Source of the DNA: Marisa cornuarietis
Taxonomy: Eukaryota > Mollusca > Gastropoda > Architaenioglossa > Ampullariidae
DNA length: 64,000 bases
Direction of reading: 5' to 3'
NCBI GenBank assembly: GCA_004794655.1
Contig: SMMW01000001.1
Location: forward strand, 3,122,501-3,186,500
In this document: one piece after another, positions 11,797-24,000 of the stretch
Layout of the letters: each line of letters begins with the position of its first letter
How positions within the stretch are numbered: position 1 is the first letter of the stretch
Notes under the pieces: generated by a model
Database searches by the model: none
Seen by the model: the letters and a program-made list of their open reading frames with translations, nothing else
What the model was told of the DNA's origin: nothing
Program-made: the position numbers and the translations under genes

Positions 11797-11938
11797 CCTC
11801 TTTAGAGGAAAATGTGTGAAAGGCCCCTTGAACAGTAGCATGGTACTATGTAGTACTTTGTGGGGTGGTGTTTTTTCTACATCCTTGACATCCTGATGAT
11901 AACAAATCAATAAATTTTTTTTTTTGCAAATGTTACAG

Positions 11939-12078
11939 GCTTTGATGGCTGGGCAACTGAAGAGTGGGGCGACTTTGATGACAGCCTGCGGCTTCAAAGG
12001 GAGATAAACCATCTGCGGCAGGAGGTGGTGCGCCTGCATGCAGACAGCCAACATTGGCGCTCCGTTGCTGGGCAACTG
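11939..12078 (+). CDS. TRIP11: TRIP11, first recognised exon
   Basis: The acceptor TTACAG precedes 11939 and the donor GTGAGT follows 12078. The translation starts FDGWATEEWGDFDDSLRLQR and corresponds to the acidic DFGD segment and the first coiled-coil heptads of GMAP-210. It enters in phase 1, so at least one coding exon must come before it. Nothing upstream in the window fits. Confidence 0.88.
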
Positions 12079-15000
12079 GTGAGTGTGTGAGTCTTGGTGC
12101 TGGGGCTTGTGGGTTCACCCTTGCAGAGAGGTCATATCGAGCCAGCCTTATCAGTGGTGGAATCAGCACAATTAGCATATCATTTCCTGTTCCTCCTCCT
12201 GGCCACTATTTATACCTCTTAGTTTCCCAGTGTTTTTTTATTTCTACTTTCAGTCCTTCTTTATTACTCCATGTGCAGTATTCAGTCTGTCTTATGCTTC
12301 AAACACATGTCTTCCTCTGAATGCTGCATTTAATAGAACAAGATTTGGATGTGAGCTTGTTATGGGTACGTATTTGGTTCCAGGGTGGTCTACAGTAACA
12401 GGTGGGGACTGTGCTCTAATATTCTGCAGTGCTAAACAAAGGTTTCTATACTGGAACATTTTTGGTACTAAAGAAAAACAAAATTATTAAAATTTCTGGA
12501 ACAGTCAACATACTGTTTTTGAATGGAGTGGTATTGCATTGTTCTGTATTTATTTATTAAAAGTATTATTGTTTGAGACCTTTTGTTATGTTTGCAATAT
12601 TGCACTTAGTCTGGCAGTTGGTGAACAGTTTTGATATTGTTGACATCTTTTCAGAGTTGCCCTACTTGTGATTTGTTTTCAAAGGAGAACTTTCTTCATC
12701 TTGTCATCTCTTGTATTTCTCAATAACTGTTTTGTGTTATCATCATCTTGATCCAAACATATAGTTAAAGTGAAAAGGATATTTGCTTTGTTGTACCAAA
12801 AATTTTACTTTTTACTTCTAGTCAGTGTTCTTGTTAACACTTCAGTGTTAAGATTTATTTTAGTTTATTACAAAGAGCTTGAGAAGTTTTAAATTAACTG
12901 TTCAAAGGTTTATTTCATCTCCACATCAAAATGAGCCCCTGCATCACCCAATGTTTACTGAATTTTTTTTTTTACTGTATACTAATTAAGAATTCCATTC
13001 GCTAAAATTAAAGTGTGTGATAAATGTCAGGGTTCACATGCTTACTGATGTGTACTTCATTTAATCATTGGCTTCTGCATTTTCATTTAGTATACTTAAT
13101 AAAGTCTTTGTCAGTAGGGAGCTCAAGTTTCTCGAATGATTCACCAGTTGCCGTGTAGTTCAACAACTGTCTCAAAACACTAGCAAGTTTCACTGTCTTT
13201 ATGCACCTCATGAAATTCGTGAGGCATGGCATTCATCTTTGAGACTCAGCTTGTACTTCCAGCAAATGCCACCTGTCATATCATTTCAGTGAAACTATTT
13301 TCTTTAACTGGGACTCTCACAAAACAGTATCTAAGTGTGCAAGCTTTCATCGAATTCAGTAGCAGCATTCAGAGCATTTGCTGGTTACTTGGTGATAAAG
13401 GCATGAGATAAAGAGATAGTAAACTTCATGTACCATGGTATTTGCAGAAAATGGCTAGGACAGTTGTCTGCTTTAATAGCTGCACTGTTAGTCTAGATTT
13501 TGTTTAGATGGATTAAAACCAACTCCCTGTGGCTACTTGTAACTTATGCAGATGCACTAGACTAGAAAGATGACCTTAGTTTTAGTCGATGTTCACTGTG
13601 GCTTTGACTTATGAGGGTGATTTATTCCTTAACTGGGGCTTCTATTCTAGGGCCACAATAGGTTATCTCTGTACTTAAGGAAGTCACACACTCAGCCAGC
13701 CATCTTGACCTATATTCCCGTTATGCTGTCAGAATGACAAAGACAACTTACAAATAGCATCCTCACATTATTTCTTACCTTTTATGAAGCACATTCTCGT
13801 AATTGGAACCTTGTGTGACATAAAGTCCTTTCTAACAATTCCTGTTTTAAACATTTTCATGGTTTATCAGATTAAAGCTACTGGTCATGCTCTTTATACA
13901 GCTATCAGTATCAGTGAAAGGTTTTTCCAGCTTATGGGGAGTCCAGTATTCCTCCCCCCCCCCCAAAAAAAAAAAAACTTCCCTGGAGTGTTATCTAGAG
14001 ATAGTCATAAGATTCATGGGAGGGATTCACTGGTGATAACCTTTATTTTAAAACAATCTTTTAAGAAGTTTATCTGTATAAACTTGGCTGTTGCAATCTT
14101 GTAATCACATGAGAGAGAAAGAAAAAAACAACCAGCTGAAAGAGTTATCAGCATGCCTCTCACTGCTGTATTTGCCTCATGGGAAGACCATGCAAAGACC
14201 ACAGATTTTTGACCTGGTTGGCATTGATAGGCTAGCTGAGCAGGAATTTCTAAACTACCAATTTTAAAGTGGACAGCTTTTATTTGCCAGTACCTGGCAG
14301 GTTGTGGTTTGTGCTGAACTTTTTTTCATTACTGTAGTTTTAAGAGGTGTTATAAGAGCTTGGGTGTGGTTCCTGTTCTACTTCTGACACAGTGCAAATG
14401 TACATACAGCTTTGTGCATTTTTCAATGAATAAAAAGATTTGATGGGCATGACCAGTCCTTCTGCAGCACAAACTGTATGGGCTTGGCAGAGTCTTGGAG
14501 AGGGCACTAAATATTAAATTCATAGCAAGAACAGGTTTCCAGATGTAATGAAAACCAGGCATGCAAGGACAAAAAAATTGACATTCAGAACAATCCTTTT
14601 GAGAGTATAGTTTGTTTTCTTGTCTATAAATGTGGTCAAACATAAGGGCGTTCTTTCAACATGGAAGAAAATATGGATATGGTATCACCCTCTTCATTAC
14701 CCTTTTCCATCAGATCAACATCTGTTCCTCTCAGATAAGAGTATTCAATGATTGCTTTTTGTTTGTAAGGATTAGTCACAAAAATATAAAAAGCTAGAGC
14801 TGGCTAATTGACTTTTTGATGCCAAATTTATTCAGTGTATCAGAGAAGTCATACGGTCACTTTGTGTATTACAGCAATTGGTCTAGGATGAATTTGGGTT
14901 GAAATGTTTGTGAGCACAAGCATTGATCAAAGCAATCATCAGGGTAATGGCAGTTTCCAAAACCTCATAGCTGACAAGTTGATGACTAACCCTACAGGTG

Positions 15001-18000
15001 ACTCATGTGGATTTACTGTTGCTGGGACTTGCGTGTTTTTTGGCTTGTGGTGGTTATACTGACCACAGTGAAGGGAAGAGAGTCTACTTCTTCACCAAGT
15101 TGTTGTCATATGTGGCAGCTTCTAATCCTGTACCTTTCTGCTTGTGCACTGTGGTTTCCAGGGAAGTCAAGGGTGGTGATTTTGACTTTTTTTTCAGAGT
15201 CAAGCTGGAGGAGTTGGATTGGACCAGCAAGCTCAGCATGAGATTCTTAACCTTCAAGCCAAAGTCAAGGTCAGTACAGTTTCCAGCACATTCTATTCCC
15301 AGCTTGTTCTTTCTGTCACGTGTGTCTTCAGTTTAGTAAACAAAATCCATATGTTGGTAATGTGTTCATAATGTTGGTGATGTTAGTGATCATTTGGCTG
15401 TCTTCTACTAAAATATTATTAAAAGCATCTGTGATATTTTTTTAAAAGGAAAAAAACATTTGTATTTCAGTGTTTAAGATGAGCACTTGTTTTAAGATTA
15501 TCTGCCTTTCAGAACAACTCCTTAACAATCCATTCTTTTAGACTGCTGAGTTAAACAAAAAAAGAAAATTATAACACAGACTAGTTTTAATTTCTTTAAA
15601 GTTTTAACAGAATGGTGTTTAGTCACCAAACATTGGTGTGATAAATATTTTTGTTAAAATATTATACAAAAAGAATTCAGGTTGGAGGAATGTGACAAGT
15701 AAATTCTAATGGCTAAATATTGATGCTCGACCGTGAGTAATGGCTGCTGATGAGAAATGGGTTGAATGCGCAGGTATAATGGATATTCAATTGCCTGGTC
15801 AAAATTCAGGTGGTGTTCCATCAAATTTAGCAGGCTGCATCTTTCTCTTATGGTACCCAGTAAAGTATGATAAATCCCAGCTGTGCCAATGTGAATTGGC
15901 CTCACAAACTATAGAGAGGCACATTAAGAGAACACAGAAATGCTATTAGGTAATTTATTTTTAAGTTATAGATTTTTGTTTATGTAGTTTGTGTTTGTAA
16001 GGTGCACAGAATTTTTCTCACATTTGTGGTCTCTCAGAAACTGCTTGAAATTTCCATAGCATATAGAGAGTATGTAGTGGTGACCAATATGTTTGAGGAA
16101 AACAGTTTACAAAGATTGTAATAAGTGCTCAAAAGTATCTTACAAGTTACATTTAGTGAGGCACTGTATTACAAGTGCTAAGGTTTAGTAAGCACTGTTT
16201 GTCCATGGTGTTCCAAATCCACCAGCCACCAATCAGCCATTCATCTCAACCTCTTTCTGGTGACCAATAGGCCACCCTGTGTAGGACGAAGTGGGTCCCA
16301 TGGAAAGGCAGAGCTGCGATATCTAGCTACATGTTCATCTCGAGCATAGATAAGAGGCCTTATCATTGTTGTCAAGCTGACGTGCAGGCCTGAGGTCTGC
16401 TGGGAAAGAATGTTCTTGACTGGCAGCTGCAAATGTGCATGAACTCGCAGGGGTGGTAGGGATGTGAGGGCCATGTTTAAACACTTTTATTGATGAGCAG
16501 TAGAACAGTTCTTTCAGCTGAATGTAAGTTGGACAGAGTGATATCTTTATTAAAACCCAAACCACATAACTGTTTTCATGAGAAGTCAAAAAGCATCTCA
16601 TAGAGAAGTAACTAGATTAAAATGATTGCAACTGCAATTTAATTATTTAATGATGTAGAGAAGCAGTGGTCAGGTAGCTACTTCTGTATCTTGGTTGTCT
16701 GTAAACACTAGTGGTGTGAGAAGTCTTTTCAGGACCACACTGATTTTGAAGGTAGGCAACAAGATAGAAGACAAGTGGCGGAAATGTTGAGGGTTGTATT
16801 GACAAGTTAGGGCAAGCTGTGGACAGTTGGTGTGCATGACCCAGCTAGCTTATCTCCCTGGCTTTTATTGACTTAAGCCCACGCTATAACCAGGTCCATG
16901 TGAGTGCTTTTGTGGCAGGGTTGTAAAGGTAGCATTTGCGGTCCTTGTAGCCAAGTTTTCACATGTGTTGTTTCTTTATCATGTAGAGATATGTATTTAA
17001 TACAATTTTATATGTAGTTTTTTTATAAGATCCAGAAAATAGTAATGCAAATATAAATCATATAATTACTTTCATGCTTTCGTTGATTGGTTGAGATTCA
17101 ATGTAAATGTAGAAAAAAATGTTGTCCTAGCAAGATTTTCAAAGCATGTGGAGAACTGCTTTTCCCTTCCATTTCAATCATTCGGAATCAGGTTAAATGC
17201 AAACTCCTTGTGGGCATGGCAAAAGCACAGGCTTTTGAAATGGCTTATTTGCTTGCCACTTGAATCAGGAAGTAACCCTTTTCTTTGGTACCACAATATT
17301 TTATCTGCTTCCTTTTGATAGAGATATTTGTAGAAAGGTGTGTCACTTCTGAACCCTGTTTTCCTTGGTCACAAGGAAGGGTCCAGAAAGAGAGCTGGGG
17401 AGTGATCATTGTACACACTGGCAGATACGACCTTTCTGAGTTTAGTCATTTGTATTCTTTCTGTCACAGGAACCATTTAGCCTCAGTTTGTAGCCATACA
17501 GTTGAGTGACCCTGTGTGTGTATGTATAAAATATTTTAGTTCATTTTCCTTGGAGAAAGTTCAAAATAACAAACACCAAAGTTGAAGGTGGGCAGGAGCA
17601 AGGGTGCTTAGGAAAAGCCTGACACATTTTAATAATCTAATAATTTAATAAGCTAATGGCTGCATTTTGAAATTATTAAAAATAAGAAGACTCGTGTTCT
17701 ATCTTTGTCAGGAGCTGGAGAAAAATGCAGCAACTGCTAGAGAGGAGGCACAGCATGAAATTGCCTCCCTTCAAGATGTACACAGATCAAAACTGGCCGC
17801 CTTGAAAAAGAGTCATAAAGAAGAAATAAATCAGCTGAAATCGAAGGTGTCAGACTTGGAGCAACAGCTTGCAGATGGTGAGGATGAAGGGTTAATAACA
17901 ACTTTCATCAATAAACCTGTTTCGCCTTACAGTTCTTTACATGAAGTACACTACAGGCATAAAAAATAGACAGGAGTCCCAAGATATTTTCTTAAGCTAC

Positions 18001-21000
18001 ATGAAATCTGTGATATTTCAACATTATTTGAAATTTCAGTATTAAATATGCTCTGTTCTCTATCACTCTTACTCTTTCTCTCTACCCCCTCCCCCTCTCT
18101 ATCTCATCCTTTCTTTCAAAACCGCTATGAATTTCAGCTACAGTAAGAGATGGTGACAGCATGCGTGCTGCTGGCAGTTCTCTCTTGCCAGAATCAGACA
18201 GGGTGGAGTGCGATGTGTCTATAGAGTCTGTCACAATGCAGCTGGCAACACTTCAAGCTCAATTGACCTCCATCACACAGGAAAAAAACAAGGTAATGTT
18301 AATCTCTTATTTTCATTTGGTTGCTTGCTTATCGTCTGCAGTATTTGAAAAGCCATCCATGGAAAGACTTCAGGAATACTACTAAAGTGGCTCCATATAT
18401 TATTAACTGTAAAATGTTAAATATCTTTTAAAAAAAGATTTGATGTCATTTATGTAATTATTTTTTAGGTTATCATTTATAAAACCTTATTTCGCACTCT
18501 TGCCTGTCAAATAATAACATTAGTTGAAATGTGATGCTTTGCGGGCAGGTGTTTGCTGTCAAGAAGCACCTTGAGGGGCTGGTGGAGGAACTGCAGGAGG
18601 AGGTGGGCCAGCTGCAGACCATAAGGGATGAGCAGACAGCCAGAATAACAGAACTGCAAGTCAGCATCGGTCATCAGGCACAGCTGCATGTACAAGAGGT
18701 GAAGATATTGCAGCACCACATTGAAGGTAAGTGAAGAAAAAGTAGAATGCACCAAAGACCTTCTATTTCGAGCTTAACACAATGGAAAGTCTTTGAAATT
18801 TTTGTTATTCTGCACTTGACACTGAAGTAAATGCTTAATATTCTTCAATAACAAATGGAATTGCTTTATTAATTGTTTCACATCAAGTGACTAAAAATCA
18901 CATTATTCCAAGAAGAGGCTTAACAGGATAAAAAGTAATCCATGACTTAAATTACTGTGTAAAATGACACCAGGCAACAAAATTCAATGTCACCTATAGA
19001 ATCACTTTTTTAAGTGGTTTGTAGGGGGAACTCTATCTGATACACTACTGTTGCAAAATGCTTTAACAAAATATAACAGTTCAGAAAAATAATTTTATGC
19101 TTGCTTTGCTATTGTGCTCATAAATTTTATGTGCTTATAACTGGAGCTTGTGCTTGTGTACAGAGCTTGGTGTACCCAACAGAAATCAGAGAATGTTACC
19201 ATGGCATATACTGAAAACAATTTTAATGAACATACAGAATCAGAAAACATTGATCCTTGTTAAGAGGTCTGTTTCTTCAGGTGTTGCTAATGACAGCAAA
19301 CAAATCTTTAGAAAAGCACTTTATCTGCTGTACAGCAGTTATAAGAATTGAGTCTGTGGCTTAATTTATTTAGACTGCCCTTGGTCAGAATGGCTAATGA
19401 TGATGCAGATAGACATCCAAGCAAGGTTGATTGATGTGGGGATGGGAAGATAACCATAGCCGAGAATAAGAAATGATGTAAGCTGCTTCCTGCATGAGTA
19501 ACTCAGAGTAAATAGAGTACAAAAATAAAATGTCTTTGTTTGACAGAGCTACATCACAATTTGGGTGGTGGCAATCTACTAAGGCTATCTTCAGTCTTAG
19601 TTTTTCTCTAACTGAAGCTGCTAGCGTTGCTTTTCAGAGGATGAGTTTTAAGCGCACGGATGCACTTACACAGGGTGGTGTATGTAGCTGACAGTTATTG
19701 AACTGTCTAAAATTGAAAACAGGGTTGGGTGTAGAATATGCTTATAGATATGTTTGACCCATGATAGTAGAGTGTACCAGTGTACTAAGGCCATCAAAAA
19801 CTTGAAATTCTACTTGTTTGTTAAGCATGGCCGCAAGCTTCTTCCATATAAGTGAAAAAATCAACTTTCTGTAACCTTTTGTTTTTTTGCAGAGTATGAA
19901 GAGGAGCGGAATCGCCTGGTCCAGGGTGAGCAGCAGGTGGGACTTGACCTCTTTCTTGCCAAGCAGTGCCTTCTGGATCAGTTGGACGCCAACCATGTAC
20001 TGACCACAACTTAGCTTGCTATTTGTTCCATTGCCCTTCCACTGCTTGCATTCCTTGGGCCTATTAACAAGTTCCAATGTTTTCTGTATTACAGAACCCT
20101 CTGTGTTAGGGAACCAAAACCTTCCTTCAAAAATGAATTTGTGGAGCCATCTTTTTCTAGCTACTTCTTTGTGGGCTTATTTCTGAACATTTGTGAGTTA
20201 ATTCATCTGAACTAATGTTAATACTTTGTGAAATATAAGTTTGTGCCAGTTGAAAATACCGGATGGACATGGCTTTGACCAGTCATAAGTCTCGTGATAT
20301 GTTGTCTGAACATTTCACAAACAGAAATTCCCATTAATCTTTGCTAGATGCTGCAGTGACAAAAGCCACTATTTAATTACAGCTTTAGATTATGTTCTTA
20401 AATAATAATGAACATGTAAAAAGTAGGCATTGATGCATGTGTGCACACATTTGTCTTTGTAACTAGCATGCCTACAGCAATCTATCTTTGCATAATCTGG
20501 CATCTGCATATGCATGTATGTGCATGCTTACACACACCATCCATACAGACTCATACATAATGATTTATTCTCTTACACACATGCTGAAAGACAACTTTTA
20601 TATTTAAATTTTCACGATGCTTTTATCACTACCTCCTTTCTTGGCAAAGTTTTAAATATACATTCACTTTATACACTTATTACATAGTTTATAGATTATA
20701 TAACATACAGCAACTCAGCATGTTTTGCTTGCAAAGTACAAAATAAATCTTAATGTAAATTCTTTTTATATATCAGGAGGAAAAAATAAAATCTTTGATG
20801 GACTTTGCCAGTTATGGTTTAGCATCAAATTCATAGATACCATTATTTGAAGGAAAGTGTGTGTTGGTACTAGTTTAGATAAGGGCAATAACTCAAGGTT
20901 ATTTTTAAAACTTTGGATCTTTAAAAATGCTGAACTTTGTGTTAAAGTATTTTAACAGATAACAGTTCTTTCTTTTTTCTATTTTCGATTAATGACAGTA

Positions 21001-24000
21001 AACTTTGATCTCTCCAAAAACTTTTATACCAAAATGCCAAAAGATATTCTTGTGGAAATTGTGACTTCTGGTAAAAGTGCTGTAATCTTAAACCCATAAA
21101 AGAGTATTGCATCAAAAATCTTAGCACTGTTATATGACATGTAAACTAGCCTTTTTGTTCAACAGCATATCAATAATTGAATTCACAGACAATTTTTTTT
21201 AGAAGCTGGACAATTTTAGTACAATGTCTAGGCACATCAGTTTTAAGTCACTATCTCTCTGCCCTGTTCATATGTTAATTCTGGAAAAACTTCTGGTCAG
21301 TGCATGGTGAGCGTTCTAACTATTCCATTTGGCTGTGCATGTAGGTCTTTATAGCTAAAAATAAACAGCATGATGTTTTAAATATGCAGTATTTTGTTTC
21401 AATTCCGTACTATGGTTTAGTGCTGTATATGACCTTGCTCATTATTTAGACAACAGTTGAAGAAGAGATTCAACTTTGACATCTTCTGAAAGCTCAGGAT
21501 TAGCAAAATTTTTCCTAACCTGTACTTCAATCTAGTTCAGCAAGATCAGAGCTCCTTGCCAAGTTGACAGTGACAGTTATACACTTTCTGGCTTGAAATA
21601 TTTGAAAGCATTTCGTTTTAATAAAATGTTTGCCTTAAAGCTGCCATTGAAGTAAGTGTCAGGGTTTGCTGTTAAAGAATTTCAATAATTTTAGGAGCTG
21701 TTGATATTGTCTGGACTTTCTCATAAGTGCTAGGGCATGCTGACAGGTCACAGACCCATTGTGAAACTAGCCAAGACCTGCATGTTGCTTGGCTTGTATG
21801 AAAACCAAGAATGAAATAGTATATGGTAAAAAGTAATGCATGCATGCATGTAGTCAGATAATAACAAAAATGAGCAGCTGGCTTTAGCATCAGAGATGGA
21901 CAACTTGCAGGCTGAAATCCAAGATCTGTTGAGCAATGTATCCAGCATTCGGCAACAGTTGTCTTCACAAGCAGCCGAGCGCCACGAGTGCCTATTGATT
22001 GAGAAACAGGCTATGGCCAACCGCCTCTACTCTGCTGGCTTGCAGGTGTGTCTGCACAGCATTGAACTTGAGAAAGGTGCTTGCAGCAAGCACAGCATCA
22101 GGCATGGTGGGCATGGCTTTATATGATGACCAAAGGATCTCATCTGCATTGACGACCCAATTTAGTTTACAATCTAAAGTTTCCTGCTCTTTGGTTAAAT
22201 TGCTTCTTGCTCACTTTATGTTGGTCAGGCCAGAAAAATACATTAATGCTCTCAGCATAGTGTGTGTTTGATTGTGTGGGGTTTTCTCCCTTATGTTTTA
22301 TTTTTTTAATTGACCTCGGCATGAACCATTGACTGTTCCAGGAGTCAAGGCTTAAGTTGGGCATTGCAGAAGCTAGCATGCATATGCAGGAAACATCCAA
22401 AGAAGCAGCAGATTTGATTGAGAAACTGGGAGATCCAGAGCAACAAGAGAAGACTGCTGGTGAGGATTGAGAAAAACAAATCTGAATCTGATTTGGGAAT
22501 CTGAATATTGTTTTAAAAAGGTTTAAAACTATTTTTTCTACTTTCTGCTATGTCATGATGATTCTGTTGAACTGACCTTTTTGACTTGTAATATTTTATG
22601 CCAAATTATTTTTACAAAACTTTTTCTTTATGAATTATGAACAAATTTTTCTTAATTGATCGGGATTTGTCCAGACTGGTTATTCTTTTCCATTCCGCGT
22701 GGATGTAGTTTTGTGTTTCACTTCCTCATCTCTCTGTGCAAAGATTTTTTTAATTTTATTTATTTACTTTGTTAACAGCATTGATAGATTTTGTGGAGAA
22801 AGAAAATCTGTTACTGAGGGAGGAAAAAGTAAAACTTCAAGAGCAGATCGCATTGTTGGAAAGACAGGTGTCTAAGCAATTTGAAGACTGGAAGCAAAAC
22901 CAAGACACTATTTCATCCTTGAGGCGACAGCTTAGAGTGAACAAAGGTAAATTGCTGTAGTGTTTGATATCCACATAATGACTATTAAACTGTTATAGAT
23001 GTTTTGCATAAAATACAAAATCTATTTGTGATAAAACAATTCAAAGTTATATGCTCTTTTTGGCATTTTCATGTCATGTAAAACAAAGGGAACAATTTTT
23101 ATGTAGGATGAACACACATCTTCAGATCAACAAAGTGAATTAGTAGACACTTGTCGTTTCATTCCAGACAGGGAAGGGTATGAGTCAGAAAACACACTGG
23201 ACCAAAGCTTTACATCTGGAAGTAGTCACCTCAACCCAAGTAAGAGAGATAAAGGTGATGAAACATCAGACTTGCAGATTGAAAAAGAAGGTCTAGAGGA
23301 TGTTTTGGTACATCTAAGGCAAGAGTTACGCCAGAAGGAAGAATATATAATGCACCTTTCAGAAGGAAAAACAAAGAGTCAGGATGACAATGAGAGTAAA
23401 AGCCTGAGAGAAGAACTGTCTCTTTTAAAGCAGGAGCAGGAGGCCATGCAGACGGAACTCTCCATAGTTCGAGACAGTGAGGAAATGCTGCAGCTTGAGT
23501 TGTCTTCGTTGAGAGAGCGAGAGGAAGTGCTACAAGCAGAGAGGCAGGAACTTGAGACAAGTCTTGGTGAGCTGGACGATCAGTACCAAGAGACCACAAA
23601 CCACCTCATTGCTGTCCGAGACAGCCTGCAGGCTCAGCTTGCTGCTGCACAGCTGCAGGTTTGTGCAGGTTGGATATTTGTGTTCTTGAATGTGTGGACT
23701 TGCTTGACTCTTGCACCTCTTTTTGTCACTTGCCTGTATTTAGATTGCTAGTTAGATCAATGCTGATTCACATTTTGTTAAGTAACTGCATATTTCAACC
23801 ACTATTGCTTGATGTACTTTGCTTTTCTGGAGCTGAGGCTAAAAGCTTATGAATATGAGGTGAGTTACATATTATGAATTTGAGGTGTACTTACATTAAT
23901 AGATATGCAGGTAAGGCCCCCCCTGTACATGCTTGCATATGTTATGCATGTTGTTTTGGGGGGTTTTTTCCTGTGGAGTGTATGATGATTCTGTCAGTTA

